64,000 bases of DNA. Origin: Burkholderia sp. S171 (GTDB taxonomy: Bacteria; Pseudomonadota; Gammaproteobacteria; Burkholderiales; Burkholderiaceae). The DNA is taken from assembly GCF_009766085.1 (NCBI RefSeq), contig NZ_LMUF01000064.1, positions 119,085-183,084 of the forward strand, given 5' to 3'. Numbering within the stretch: position 1 is the first letter of the stretch; each line of letters begins with the position of its first letter. Below, piece by piece: positions 26,172-35,481 of this stretch. A program made the position numbers and the translations under genes. The notes under the pieces are model-generated. The model did no database searches and was not told the origin of the DNA. It saw nothing but the letters and a program-made list of their open reading frames with translations.

Positions 26172-27623
26172 ATGCCTGTAGCAGATACCACCCGCGCCGC
26201 CCGTACCGCCGATCAGCCGGGCACCGCCGCCTGGAGCGACCTGCTGCAAGGCGCGAACGGTGTTCTTGCGTTGGCCTTGACCGGCGGCGTGGCGCTATAC
26301 GCGGTCAATGTACATGTTGTCTCGACTGTGTTGCCGTCGGTGGTGAGGGATATCGGAGGACTCGACTTCTACGCCTGGAATACGACCTTGTTCGAGGTGG
26401 CTTCTATCGTGGGAGCCGCGTTGTCCGTGCGAGTGCTGGCGGCATTAGGTCCACGCGGCGCATATCTCGCGGCGCTAGCCGTATTTGCACTGGGTTCGGT
26501 CGTATGCGCCGCGGCTCCCTCCATGCCCTGGATGCTGACTGGGCGCAGCGTGCAAGGTCTGGGCGGCGGTACGTTAGGCGCCTTGAGCTACGCGTTGATC
26601 CGGGTCGTGTTCGCGCCGCCGCTGTGGCCGCGTGCCGTCGCGCTGGTATCAGGAATGTGGGGCGTGGCGACGCTTTGCGGACCGGCGTTGGGGGGCTTGT
26701 TTGCCGAAGCAGGACATTGGCGATGGGCCTTCTGGACGCTGTTGCCGCTCTGCGTTCTGCAAGCGCTGCTGGTAGCGACGCGCTTGAAACCGCATGCGAA
26801 AGCGCCGCCCGCGGATGGTGCGGCTCACGTGCCCGGCCCGCAGATTGCGTTACTCGCTAGCTCCGTCATGGCGGTCGCGGCAGGCAGTTTATCGACCTCG
26901 CTGGTCTGGCAAGCGGCCGGTCTCGCGGCAGGATTGATGCTGGGTGCAGCAGCCGTTGCGTGGGAACGGCGCACGACCGTGCGGTTGTTACCCAAGGGCG
27001 CGACCGCTCTCGGCACGGCATTGGGCGCTGTCTATGCGAGCGTTGCGTTGTTGCTGGTCGGTACGACCACGGAAATATTTGTGCCTTACTTCCTGCAAAC
27101 GTTGCACGGTCATACGCCGCTTGCAGCGGGTTATCTGGCAGCCGCAATGGCCGGTGGATGGAGCCTGGGTGCACTGCTGTCTTCCGGTCATGAGGGCCGT
27201 GGAGCTGCTCGTCTGGTGCACGCCGGTCCCGCACTGTGCGTGCTAAGCCTGCTCGTCTTGTCCATATTGATGCCGCTTGGCGCCGGGTTGCCGGCGGGCT
27301 TGCGCACGCTGCTATGCGGTCTTGCGTTAGCCGGTGTCGGTGCGGGGGTGGGCATCTGCTGGCCGCATTTGCTGACGCGTGTTTTGACATTGGCGCCGCC
27401 GGGAGAGGGCGGGACCGCATCAGCGGCGATCACGACGGTGCAGCTCTATGGCATGGCGACAGGCGCGGCCGTCGCGGGACTCGTTGCGAATGCGGCAGGC
27501 TTGCTAAGTCCCGGTGGGGTGGCGGGCGCGCAATCGGCCTCTGCATGGTTGTTCGCAAGCTTCGCCGTAGCGCCTGCGTTAGTGGTGTTGTTGACTCGCC
27601 GAATTACAAAGGTGGCTTCTTAA
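26172..27623 (+). CDS. MFS transporter, 14-helix DHA2-like exporter
   Basis: 483 aa with about 14 membrane segments. N-terminal ALYAVNVHVVSTVLPSVVRDIGGLDFYAWNTT resembles the first helix of QacA/EmrB-type exporters. QGLGGGTLGALSYALIRVVF and GPALGGLFAEAGHWRWAFW are the motif-B and motif-C regions. Central and C-terminal halves are rich in Ala, Gly and Leu and otherwise featureless. It is divergent from the SufR-like gene, so it is probably repressed by it. Substrate is unknown; drug or metabolite efflux is likely. Confidence 0.88.
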   Translation: MPVADTTRAARTADQPGTAAWSDLLQGANGVLALALTGGVALYAVNVHVVSTVLPSVVRDIGGLDFYAWNTTLFEVASIVGAALSVRVLAALGPRGAYLAALAVFALGSVVCAAAPSMPWMLTGRSVQGLGGGTLGALSYALIRVVFAPPLWPRAVALVSGMWGVATLCGPALGGLFAEAGHWRWAFWTLLPLCVLQALLVATRLKPHAKAPPADGAAHVPGPQIALLASSVMAVAAGSLSTSLVWQAAGLAAGLMLGAAAVAWERRTTVRLLPKGATALGTALGAVYASVALLLVGTTTEIFVPYFLQTLHGHTPLAAGYLAAAMAGGWSLGALLSSGHEGRGAARLVHAGPALCVLSLLVLSILMPLGAGLPAGLRTLLCGLALAGVGAGVGICWPHLLTRVLTLAPPGEGGTASAAITTVQLYGMATGAAVAGLVANAAGLLSPGGVAGAQSASAWLFASFAVAPALVVLLTRRITKVAS

Positions 27624-28039
27624 CCAAGCTAACCGAAGGAAGGCCGAAAGCTAACGGTGCGCCCTAATCAATGAATGCGTGGGCAAACCTTTCAATTTGG
27701 CTTAACAACGGCATTTGCCACGACCTCGACGCGCTAAATGCTCAGTGGGCTTTTGCATGTCGGCCTAACGCTGTATAAGCATTAGGCCGGTGATCGACCG
27801 ATTGCACATGCTGCCCTTACAAATATTAATAAAGCGGCTTTAGCAGTCCAATTTATTTGCGGTCGATAACCTTAGCGTCTTAAGTCCGCCATGCATTCTT
27901 TGTAAATGTCAGGTCTTCTTTGCAACGGAATGTATGTAATGTGAAGTGTGTCATCCACCGGTGGCAAACCTGCGTTAGACAGTGCGTGTCTTAGGTCGAA
28001 GCTAACCTGACAAACTGAAAACTAACCGGAGATTGCACC
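27624..28039. other. Intergenic region before the FecR/DUF6600 gene
   Basis: A 416-base gap with locally lower GC. No coding frame is convincing. It contains a 10-bp palindrome (CCACCGGTGG at 27955-27964) and must carry the promoter of the downstream gene; CGGAG lies just before its ATG. Nothing else is recognised. Confidence 0.5.
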
Positions 28040-30196
28040 ATGAAGGTAAGCTTGCGCCGCACCCATGCAGCAGTCCTTTCTGCGATTGCGTTGTTAGCAG
28101 TGGTCCCGCCAGCATGGGCTCAATCAGTCCCGTCCCCGACAGCGACCGCAGCATCCGTCATCGATCCCCCGGGCCGTGTCGCTCGTCTTAACTACTTCGA
28201 CGGCAGCGTGACCATGGAGCCGGCCGGTGCAACCGACTGGGCATATGCCGAACTGAATCGTCCGCTTACGACCGGCGATCAGTTGTGGGTAGACAGCGGT
28301 GCACGCGGCGAACTGCACGTCGGCTCTACCGCGCTGCGACTGAGTCAACAGACTGCTTTAAGCATTGTCGATATCGACGACAAGAACCTGCAGTTGAAAG
28401 TGACGCAGGGCACGCTCTCTACGCGGGTGAGGGCATTGCCTTCCGGTCAGACTGTCGAAATAGACACGCCGAATGTCGCGATGCAGGCGTCGAGCCCGGG
28501 TGAATTTCGGGTAGACGTGGCACCTGACGGTAACTCGACGACTGTGACGCTGCGAAGCGGCACCGCCAATCTTTATGGTGACGGCGGTGTATTTCAAATG
28601 ACCGCGGGCCAGCAAATCACGTTCACCGGCGTGAACCTTCAGCAACAGGCAAGTGGATCGGCGCCGGCTCTCGACGCCTTCGATCAATGGGTCGTCAGCC
28701 GCGATCGCTTGGAAGATGGTTCGGCCTCCGCACGATATGTATCGCGGGAGATTCCGGGTTATGAAGACCTCGATGCGAACGGCACGTGGCGCAGTGACCC
28801 GAACTACGGTGAAGTCTGGGTCCCGACCGTTGCTGTAACCGCGCAATGGGCGCCGTATCACCAAGGTCATTGGACGTGGATTGCGCCGTGGGGCTGGACC
28901 TGGATAGACGATGCCCCCTGGGGTTTCGCGCCTTTCCATTATGGTCGATGGGCGCATCTGGGCGATGCCTGGGCGTGGGTTCCGGGGCCTGTGGTCGTCG
29001 CTCAGCCGGTGTATGCGCCGGCGCTCGTGGCGTTTGTTGGCGGTGGCGGCGGTTCGCATTGGGGTGTCGACCTGGCGATCGGCGGTGCGGTGGGCGTGGG
29101 GGTTGCATGGTTTGCATTGGGCCCGCACGAACCGTGGCACCCGGGCTCGGGTTATAGCCCGAGCTATTACAACCGGGTCAACAACGTGAACATCACGAAT
29201 GTGCACAACACGACCATCGTCAACAACATCACGAACGTTCATAACACCTATATCAACCAGCGTGTGCCGGGTGCTATTACGGCCGTGCCGGCGAACACGT
29301 TCGTGCAGGGCCAGCAGGTGGCGCAGGCATCGCGCAGGCTGACGGCACAACAAATTGGCGGCGCGCAGATTGGGGCAGGCATGCCCGGTATCGCACCGGT
29401 ACGCGGCAGCTTCACGGGCGGGATGCGACCCGCTTCTGCGCGTGCGCCCGAGATGGCCATGCAACGTCAAGTGGTCGCTACCCGCGCACCGGTGGTTCCT
29501 GCGGCATACCGGGATACGCTCGCACAACACTTCGCCAGCGGCGGAGCGCGCGTGGCCGGTGCGGGTGAGCCGATCGTGCGGACGACAGTGCCGGCAGCCT
29601 TCACGCGTCCGTTGAACCACGGTGCGGCTGTGGCGCCATCGCCGCAAGGCTATCGTTTGGTGAACCGGGCGCAAGCACGTCCGGTCGGAGTGCAAGGCGC
29701 GCCGGCCAGGAACGTTCAAGCGAATGCGCCGCGTGAAGAAGCGCGACCGCCGCAGGGTGCGCGCCCCGCGGAACCCGCGCAGCAGCGTGCGCCTTTAGCC
29801 AATGCAAATGGTGCACCGCGGCCGCCCGCAGAAAACCACGAGCCTGCACCCCATGCCGAGCGTCCGGTTCAGAACGAGCCGCAAGCACCCCATGCCGAGC
29901 GGCCGGCTCAAAACGAGCCGCAAGCGCCCCGGCAAGAGCAAGCCATGCGCGCGCCGAACGCGCAGCAACAGCGTCCCGCGCCGGAAGCCGCGCCTCGTCC
30001 GGAGGAGCATGAAGTCCAGCACCCGCGTCCGGTCGAGCCGCCGGTCTCGCATGTGGAAAGGCCGCAGCCTGCCCGTCCGCCGGTTCAGCAAGAGGCCCAT
30101 CGGGAGGAACCGCAGCATCCGCGTCCGGAACCCCGTCCTGAAGCGCATCCGCCAGCACCTAAGGGTGGTGAGCATCACGAGGAGCAACCGAAGTAA
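28040..30196 (+). CDS. Exported FecR/DUF6600 protein with Pro/His-rich tail
   Basis: 718 aa. Signal peptide ends near PPAWA. Residues ~45-220 hold a FecR-like domain (LNYFDGSVTMEPAG, ELHVGSTALRLSQQTALSIVD, MTAGQQITF). A Trp-rich DUF6600-type region follows at ~230-330, with GTWRSDPNYGEVWVP, WTWIAPWGWTWIDDAPWGFAPFHYGRW and AWVPGP. A Gly-rich segment, an Asn/Val-rich NVNITNVHNTTIVNN stretch and a proline-, glutamate- and histidine-rich tail from ~540 complete it. The tail contains a tandem 13-residue repeat. The protein is probably cell-surface or periplasmic. It has no membrane helix after the leader, unlike sigma-linked FecR sensors, so it is not an anti-sigma factor. Function is unknown. Confidence 0.85.
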   Translation: MKVSLRRTHAAVLSAIALLAVVPPAWAQSVPSPTATAASVIDPPGRVARLNYFDGSVTMEPAGATDWAYAELNRPLTTGDQLWVDSGARGELHVGSTALRLSQQTALSIVDIDDKNLQLKVTQGTLSTRVRALPSGQTVEIDTPNVAMQASSPGEFRVDVAPDGNSTTVTLRSGTANLYGDGGVFQMTAGQQITFTGVNLQQQASGSAPALDAFDQWVVSRDRLEDGSASARYVSREIPGYEDLDANGTWRSDPNYGEVWVPTVAVTAQWAPYHQGHWTWIAPWGWTWIDDAPWGFAPFHYGRWAHLGDAWAWVPGPVVVAQPVYAPALVAFVGGGGGSHWGVDLAIGGAVGVGVAWFALGPHEPWHPGSGYSPSYYNRVNNVNITNVHNTTIVNNITNVHNTYINQRVPGAITAVPANTFVQGQQVAQASRRLTAQQIGGAQIGAGMPGIAPVRGSFTGGMRPASARAPEMAMQRQVVATRAPVVPAAYRDTLAQHFASGGARVAGAGEPIVRTTVPAAFTRPLNHGAAVAPSPQGYRLVNRAQARPVGVQGAPARNVQANAPREEARPPQGARPAEPAQQRAPLANANGAPRPPAENHEPAPHAERPVQNEPQAPHAERPAQNEPQAPRQEQAMRAPNAQQQRPAPEAAPRPEEHEVQHPRPVEPPVSHVERPQPARPPVQQEAHREEPQHPRPEPRPEAHPPAPKGGEHHEEQPK
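29846..29923 (+). repeat. Tandem 39-bp repeat in the Pro-rich tail
   Basis: Two near-identical 39-base units starting at 29846 and 29885, each encoding PHAERP(V/A)QNEPQA. The unit length keeps the frame. It could expand or contract by recombination and change tail length. Confidence 0.7.
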
Positions 30197-30596
30197 GCGT
30201 TTGATTTGCTGAGAGCCTGGCAGCCGGTTTTGTTCGCTTTAGCGAGCGTGATCGGCTGCCGGCGACAGCGCTTGTGTTGAGGCGAGGCGGGCATCCATGG
30301 GGGCTCGCGTTGTGCTCGCGGGCATGCCTTTGGTTCGAATAGGCCGCCGCGTGCTAACCGCTAAGGGCGCTTAGTGACAGGCCCGGAGTCGTCAACGCTT
30401 GCAGGTAAAGATAACGCCAGACCTGAACGTTTAAGCCTGTTTCTCGATCTCCATCGCTAAGGTATTTTTGTCGCCTACCAAGCGCTGCGATAATCCCGGA
30501 CCTTCCTTGGCAGGACACTCGTTCTTGCCGTGCGGGACCGGCACCCAACTCCCATTGCCACACGAATAATCAGTCTTAACAGCGGAAACCTGATCC
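30197..30596. other. Intergenic region with terminator-like hairpin
   Basis: A 400-base gap between two plus-strand genes. Its left part contains the hairpin at 30218-30259. The frame at 30354-30563 on the minus strand has no recognisable features. The rest should carry the promoter of the DUF4337 gene. Confidence 0.5.
30218..30259 (+). terminator. Nested hairpin after the FecR/DUF6600 gene
   Basis: Outer arms GGCAGCCG (30218-30225) and CGGCTGCC (30252-30259), with an inner hairpin TCGCTTTAGCGA. It begins 22 bases after the stop. It lacks a clean T-tract but both stems are perfect. Confidence 0.5.
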
Positions 30597-31157
30597 ATGT
30601 CGAATGAAAGTGCCCCTCACGAGCATGCGGTTGAACATGCGGCGCATTCGGGCGATCCGTTATCCCGCTGGGTTGCTGTATTCACCGCCATTCTCGCGGC
30701 GCTCTCGGGGCTTTTGCACTACGAGGAAGGGGTCTTGCAAACGCAGTCCCTGCTGTTCAAGAACGACGCGGTGCTGCTGCAAAGCAAAACCAGCGATGAA
30801 TGGAATCTGTATCAGGCGCAATCCAGCAAGGGGCATCTGATGGAGCTTGCCGCTGAATTGTCCGGTCCTGACAAGCAGGCGTATTACCGCGACCAGATCG
30901 CCAAATACGAGCTTCGAAAGAAAGAGATCCAGGCCAAGGCGCACGACATGGAAAAGCAGGTGGAAGAAGCCAACCTGCAATCCGAGCGCAAGGGCCATCC
31001 GCAACACATGTTCGGTCAGGCGCTTGCGTTAATCAACGTCGCTATTTCGCTAGCGGCAATTACATCGCTCACAGGCAGTCGCAAGCTGTTCGTGGTCGCG
31101 GGCCTGGCGGGGGTGGCAGGGATCGTCGTGTCCGTTCTCGGGTTCCTGAATATCTGA
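30597..31157 (+). CDS. DUF4337-family membrane protein
   Basis: 186 aa. A His-rich N-terminus (HEHAVEHAAHSGD) is followed by a first helix (RWVAVFTAILAALSGLLHY). A long charged coiled-coil stretch (residues ~65-130, including YELRKKEIQAKAHDMEKQVEEAN) comes next, then two C-terminal helices (ALALINVAISLAAITSL and LFVVAGLAGVAGIVVSVLGF). This layout fits DUF4337 proteins, which have no assigned function. It is monocistronic in the plus direction and converges with the histidine phosphatase. Confidence 0.8.
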   Translation: MSNESAPHEHAVEHAAHSGDPLSRWVAVFTAILAALSGLLHYEEGVLQTQSLLFKNDAVLLQSKTSDEWNLYQAQSSKGHLMELAAELSGPDKQAYYRDQIAKYELRKKEIQAKAHDMEKQVEEANLQSERKGHPQHMFGQALALINVAISLAAITSLTGSRKLFVVAGLAGVAGIVVSVLGFLNI

Positions 31158-31195
31158 GCCATTACGTTGGGTTCCTTGCTTTGCCCGGGCATTAG

Positions 31196-31828
31196 CTAGC
31201 CGCCTGGACACGTCACGGAGCGATGATTCAGGCCCTCATGGTCAACGCTAAAGACCGCATTGACCTTGTCCGCGCTTTGCGTAATCCGCAGCACGTAGAT
31301 GCTGTCGTAATCCGCACTTGCCCAATGAGGCACGCTCGCTGCGTCGCCGCCGGCGTCGCTGACAATCTTACGGGCAAGTGTCTCGATGATCTTATGTTCC
31401 CAAGCGACTACCACCAGTTTGTCTTTGTACTGGGGTGCCAGCAGGGTCGCACGCAGGTCGTCGGTCCTGGAAAATCCAATCGACGCATCTACCGGCAGAC
31501 CAAAATAAATTGCAGTCGGTTCGATGGTCGCTAGCGGGCGGACATAGTCGTACTTGATGCCGCTATCGTTCTTTTCCTTAGCCGGATCCGGCGCAAAAAT
31601 GAAGTCTGGTTTACCGTATTTGCTTTCGATGACCCGTGGCAACGCGAGCGCACGATTCAGGCCCTGGCAACTTAGCTGACCGAGGCCGGCGACGGGTTTC
31701 TCCCCGTGCCGAACCATGACGATTGTTTCAACCTGGTCGCTGGCGGCGCGGGCCGGTATCGACCCAAGCACCATGATGGCGAGCACCAGCGATAGGACGC
31801 CTGACGGCGGGCGGCTGCGATTTTTCAT
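31196..31828 (-). CDS. Exported histidine-phosphatase-family protein
   Basis: 210 aa. Signal peptide ends near IPARAA. The RHG motif with the catalytic His is VMVRHGEKPVAG, and a second His sits in VAWEHKIIETLA, matching the family's two-histidine site. AGLGQLSCQGLNRALALP is the usual helix after the RHG loop. Its short length and leader place it in the branch of small exported phosphatases of unknown substrate. It converges with the DUF4337 gene, with 38 bases between stops. Confidence 0.85.
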   Translation of the reverse strand: MKNRSRPPSGVLSLVLAIMVLGSIPARAASDQVETIVMVRHGEKPVAGLGQLSCQGLNRALALPRVIESKYGKPDFIFAPDPAKEKNDSGIKYDYVRPLATIEPTAIYFGLPVDASIGFSRTDDLRATLLAPQYKDKLVVVAWEHKIIETLARKIVSDAGGDAASVPHWASADYDSIYVLRITQSADKVNAVFSVDHEGLNHRSVTCPGG

Positions 31829-31961
31829 GAGGAGTCGGCCACGTTGCGTGTGAGCCGCAATTCTAGCAATTCCCGGCCCGGCAGCGCTTAACCGATGCAG
31901 GGGAACGTGCTTTCATGGTGAAGCAGGCAACGAAATTGCGCGGTCATTCACTTGAAGCCAG

Positions 31962-31980
31962 CCGTCGCACGAAGCGACGG
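31962..31980 (-). terminator. Hairpin after the deacetylase gene
   Basis: Perfect 7-bp stem CCGTCGC / GCGACGG around a 5-base loop, which reads TTCGT on the minus strand. It lies 9 bases beyond the stop of the deacetylase at 31989. Confidence 0.5.
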
Positions 31981-31988
31981 ATCGTCCG

Positions 31989-32837
31989 TCACCGCTTCAC
32001 TGCAAGATAAGCGCGGCTCAGGGTCGGCCGGCTATGTACCCACAGCCTGGATGCAAGCCACGACGGCGGCCGGTCCCGCACCTCCAGCCGATAAATCGAT
32101 CGTTCGTCGGCTTCTTTAGACCCGCGAATATTGGGGCCCATCTCGCACGTGTAGAAATGTTTGAAACCGGTCTCGCGGGCGACTTGCCGGTAGTCGTCGT
32201 CGTAGAAGCCTTGAGGCCAGCATAGATGGTCAGAGGCTTCGCCCATGCGCGTCTGAAGTTCTGCACGCGCAGCGACGAGGTCGCGCCGCAACGCAGCACA
32301 TTTTTCTTCGCGGTTGCGCGCAACCTTATCCCAACGCACGTGGCTGTGTGTGTGGCTATGAAATTCGAACGTCCCTGCACGACGCATTGCATCGATCTCG
32401 GACCATCGCAGGATCGCGCGATCAGTGTCGCCCTTCTCGATAGCCAGGTCGCCTTCGTGATGATTAAGCAACTCGGGCAATTCGCCACCCGAGTGCGCGT
32501 GAACGCGTGGCGCGCCGTCGCCTGGCCAACTGGTGACCAGAAAGCACAGGGCGGTAAAACCATACTGCTGCAGCACAGGATGGGCATGCACCCAGTTGTC
32601 GAGATAACCGTCGTCGAAGGTCAGTACGACTGACTTCGCCGGCAACGATGCCCCTGCCAGGTACGCGCTCAACTGCGCGGCTCTCACGGTCTGGTAACCC
32701 GCTTGCGCGAGGTAGGCCATCTGAGCCGCAAAACGATCGGGCGAGACTGTAATCATTCCCGGTGACGTGCTGATGTGGTGATACATCAGTACGGGCACCG
32801 CATGCGCTTGCGCTTGCGCTTTGCCTTTCCCTCTCAC
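31989..32837 (-). CDS. Polysaccharide deacetylase family protein
   Basis: 282 aa from a GTG at 32837, which overlaps the glycosyltransferase TGA by 4 bases (GTGA). The NodB fold is clear: VPVLMYHHIS, the first motif VVLTFDDGYLDNW with the metal-binding Asp, and the second motif FEFHSHTHSHVRWD with the His pair. CWPQGFYDDDYRQVARETGF matches motif 3. The family removes N- or O-acyl groups from sugars. Translational coupling to a GT4 enzyme suggests modification of a cell-surface glycan or lipid-linked sugar. No signal peptide is seen, so it probably acts in the cytoplasm. Confidence 0.9.
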   Translation of the reverse strand: MRGKGKAQAQAHAVPVLMYHHISTSPGMITVSPDRFAAQMAYLAQAGYQTVRAAQLSAYLAGASLPAKSVVLTFDDGYLDNWVHAHPVLQQYGFTALCFLVTSWPGDGAPRVHAHSGGELPELLNHHEGDLAIEKGDTDRAILRWSEIDAMRRAGTFEFHSHTHSHVRWDKVARNREEKCAALRRDLVAARAELQTRMGEASDHLCWPQGFYDDDYRQVARETGFKHFYTCEMGPNIRGSKEADERSIYRLEVRDRPPSWLASRLWVHSRPTLSRAYLAVKR

Positions 32838-33928
32838 GCGTTAAGCCGCCGTTCGTTGATGCCGCGTTCGTAGAAGTCGATGGTTTCGTCAGCCATGCCG
32901 TCGACGGTAAAGCTGGCATCGGTCAGGAGGCGCCCTGCAACGCCGAGTTGCACGCGAAGCCTCGGGTTATCGATCAGGCGGGCAATGGCCGCTCGCAGCG
33001 CTTCAATGTCGTGTGGCGGCACAAGCAGGCCGTTCACGCCGTGCGTGATCAATTCCGGCACACCATCGACGTCCGTACCGATGACCGGCAATCCTGCTGC
33101 CATGGCTTCTATATAGGACTGCCCCAATGCTTCCTGATGGGTTGGCAGCACAAAGAAATCGCAGCCTCGCAGCACATTCGGAATGTCCGTGCGAAAGCCG
33201 AGTAGATGGACGCGGTCGCTAATCCCCAGACCGTCGACGATATTCTTGATCTTGTCGAACCACGGTCCGTCACCGGCCATCACGATGTGCAGGTTCGGAC
33301 GTTCCGCAAGCATGGGCCGCACCGCATCGATCAAATCCTCATGGCCCTTCTTATCGCGCACGATCGCGACCATGGCCGCAATGATGGCCTCTGGGCCTAA
33401 ACCGAGTTCACCGCGTAACGTGGAATGAGAAAGGGCCGGTGGCTTGACGATGCCGTCGTAGATAGTTTCAACGCGACTCTTCGATACACCCGCGGAAATC
33501 AGGTATTCGCGCACATGGCGGCTCACTGCAATGACGCGATGCGGAATCCACGTGTAGGTGGCAAGCGAACTGATGGGCAAGGCGAGGTGGCGCGTACGGA
33601 CCACGAGCGGCGTGCCGGCGAGCCTCCCCGCCGTGCCCGCAACAATACTGTCGTGGCCGCTATGCGTGTTGAGAACGTCGAAGTTGCTGCGCGTCAGCAA
33701 TGCCTTGATCGTCAGCATGGACGAAACATCGGCACCGCCTTTCATCCTCGCGTGGTGAACGGTGAAACCTTCCTCTTTCGCGCGCACTCCGAGCCGGGCA
33801 TCGACAGGGCAGACGACTTCTACAGCGTGGCCCCGGGAGCGCAACACGATCATTTCCTTGAGCGTCCTGTGTTCCTGGCCGCCCCAGCCCCCTGACGACT
33901 CGCTATGAAGTACTCGCAATGCTTTCAT
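32834..33928 (-). CDS. Glycosyltransferase family 4
   Basis: 364 aa GT-B enzyme. The N-terminal domain carries SSGGWGGQEHRTLKEM, characteristic of LPS-type GT4 enzymes. The C-terminal donor domain has AMVAIVRDKKGHEDLIDAV, VMAGDGPW and the E-x7-E motif in EALGQSYIEAMAAGLPVIGTDVDGVPEL. It probably uses a nucleotide-sugar to extend an outer-surface polysaccharide. The deacetylase gene follows with a 4-base overlap. Only these two genes form the locus, so it looks like a modification cassette and not a full polysaccharide cluster. Confidence 0.92.
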   Translation of the reverse strand: MKALRVLHSESSGGWGGQEHRTLKEMIVLRSRGHAVEVVCPVDARLGVRAKEEGFTVHHARMKGGADVSSMLTIKALLTRSNFDVLNTHSGHDSIVAGTAGRLAGTPLVVRTRHLALPISSLATYTWIPHRVIAVSRHVREYLISAGVSKSRVETIYDGIVKPPALSHSTLRGELGLGPEAIIAAMVAIVRDKKGHEDLIDAVRPMLAERPNLHIVMAGDGPWFDKIKNIVDGLGISDRVHLLGFRTDIPNVLRGCDFFVLPTHQEALGQSYIEAMAAGLPVIGTDVDGVPELITHGVNGLLVPPHDIEALRAAIARLIDNPRLRVQLGVAGRLLTDASFTVDGMADETIDFYERGINERRLNA

Positions 33929-34456
33929 CTGTTCGCTGCTCCCGGCAGTACGTAAACGTTCTGTAGCGGCCGTAATATATCGTAATAATCCGAGAAAAAA
34001 GTGGCGGGATTCAAAAAAACTTGATGTGGCTGAATTGGTTACAAAGCCTTACCCAGCTTAGCCGTCGACGATCTGATTACAAGCTGCAAGGCAAACGTTT
34101 GCGAGTTGCTGCGCAGTTTTTTTGAGGTCATCCATGATTGAACGAATACTTCAAATACAAGCGATGGCCGCGAGTAAATTCGTTCGGACTAAGAACGGAA
34201 CAGCGTTACCGGGAAGGTTAAATGAGGAATCGGCTGTAAGCCACGGTACTTACTGTTTGAGTGCGGGTCGTTGCGGTAGACCAGGAGGTTGGCAGATAAG
34301 ACGATGCTGAACAGGCCGCAAGCCTGACGCGGGTGGGCATACGTGATTAATATGGCAGCCGCTTATAGAATATATTTTACATTCCAATCAACGCTTTGTA
34401 CTCTGTGCGCTTTTCCGGGAAGTCACTTGGGCTGCTTAGCCTCATAGGAGCGTTGA
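33929..34456. other. Intergenic region between divergent genes
   Basis: A 528-base gap between the GT4 gene (minus) and an exported hydrolase gene (plus). It is relatively AT-rich around 33960-34060 and 34350-34400, consistent with promoters for both sides. The small frame at 34122-34310 shows no domain. No repeat or RNA structure was recognised. Confidence 0.5.
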
Positions 34457-35326
34457 ATGTTTCAACCTGGGCCGCGTCGCCTTCTATTACGCATGTCGCT
34501 TGCAGCCATTTGCTGTGTTTCCGGTTCCCACGCTTTTGCACGCGAATTAACGCTGCATCACGCCTCGACGCAGAGTGCTCAGGTCATGGAAATATCGTCG
34601 GCGGGTGAGGGCATAGTGGAAGAGCTGCCTTTGCAAGGCGGAGGTTTCCAGCGCGTTTTGTACACCAAGGCCAAGCGCGAAACAAAAGGCATTATCGTGA
34701 TGTTCCCCGGCGGCACCGGCGAGATCGACATTGAGAAGAGCGGAGAGGTCAAGAATGCGAAGAATTTCGTCGTGCGTTCTGACGAACTCTGGCGTGACAG
34801 GGGTTATGGCATCGTGCTGGTCGACGCGCTGGATCACCAGTCCATGCGAGGGCAGCGCAGTAGCGCCGAGTATGCAGAGGTAACGAAAAAGATCATTGAG
34901 TTTGCAGGTATGCAGGCGAGTGTTCCTGTATGGGTGCTTGGTACAAGCCAAGGTTCCATTGCCGCGATGAACGCTGCATCGCATGCCGGAAGCATGCAGC
35001 TTGCCGGCCTGATCTTGACCGAGTCCGTGTCCATTCTCGGCGGCTCTCATGAAACCGTGTTCGATGCGCGTCCTGCCGATGTCCGCGTGCCTTCGCTTGT
35101 TGTCGCAAACGTAAATGACCAATGCAAGGTCGCACCGCCGTCCATGGCACAGTCAATTGCGCAATCAATTCGCCACGCTCCAGTAACGGTCCTGACCGTT
35201 AGCGGCGGCACGCAACGTACCCACGACGATTGCGGCTCGCTGACTCCGCATGGCTACTATGGAATAGAAGAAACGGTAGTGAACGGTATTGTGGACTGGA
35301 TGCAGAAAACGCAAAACCGGCCTTGA
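34457..35326 (+). CDS. Exported alpha/beta-hydrolase
   Basis: 289 aa; AGGAG lies 7 bases before the ATG. Signal peptide runs to about residue 28 (SLAAICCVSGSHAFA). The hydrolase core begins at GIIVMFPGGTGEI, and the nucleophile elbow is LGTSQGS with Ser164. Possible acid and His are in NVNDQCKVAPP and CGSLTPHGYYG. No ribosome-linked neighbour is seen. The substrate class cannot be inferred. It is a stand-alone gene followed 155 bases later by an acetyltransferase gene. Confidence 0.85.
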   Translation: MFQPGPRRLLLRMSLAAICCVSGSHAFARELTLHHASTQSAQVMEISSAGEGIVEELPLQGGGFQRVLYTKAKRETKGIIVMFPGGTGEIDIEKSGEVKNAKNFVVRSDELWRDRGYGIVLVDALDHQSMRGQRSSAEYAEVTKKIIEFAGMQASVPVWVLGTSQGSIAAMNAASHAGSMQLAGLILTESVSILGGSHETVFDARPADVRVPSLVVANVNDQCKVAPPSMAQSIAQSIRHAPVTVLTVSGGTQRTHDDCGSLTPHGYYGIEETVVNGIVDWMQKTQNRP

Positions 35327-35481
35327 TTTCAAGGGGTTTTCGCAACGAGCAGGGCAAACATACGATGGATCGCTCGGGAGTCGGCCCGACCTTGATCGGC
35401 GTCTCGCGATTACTCCAAGCCGGAATATATCGTCGGCGTTTGGCTTATGATTGAGGCCCTCAAAAAGCAAAGTTGCCGGCC

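Noticed and set aside
28358..29719. 453-aa minus-strand frame opposite the FecR/DUF6600 gene
   Set aside because: Composition (Arg, His, Thr-rich) is that of an antisense shadow of a GC-rich gene; no domain or ribosome site.
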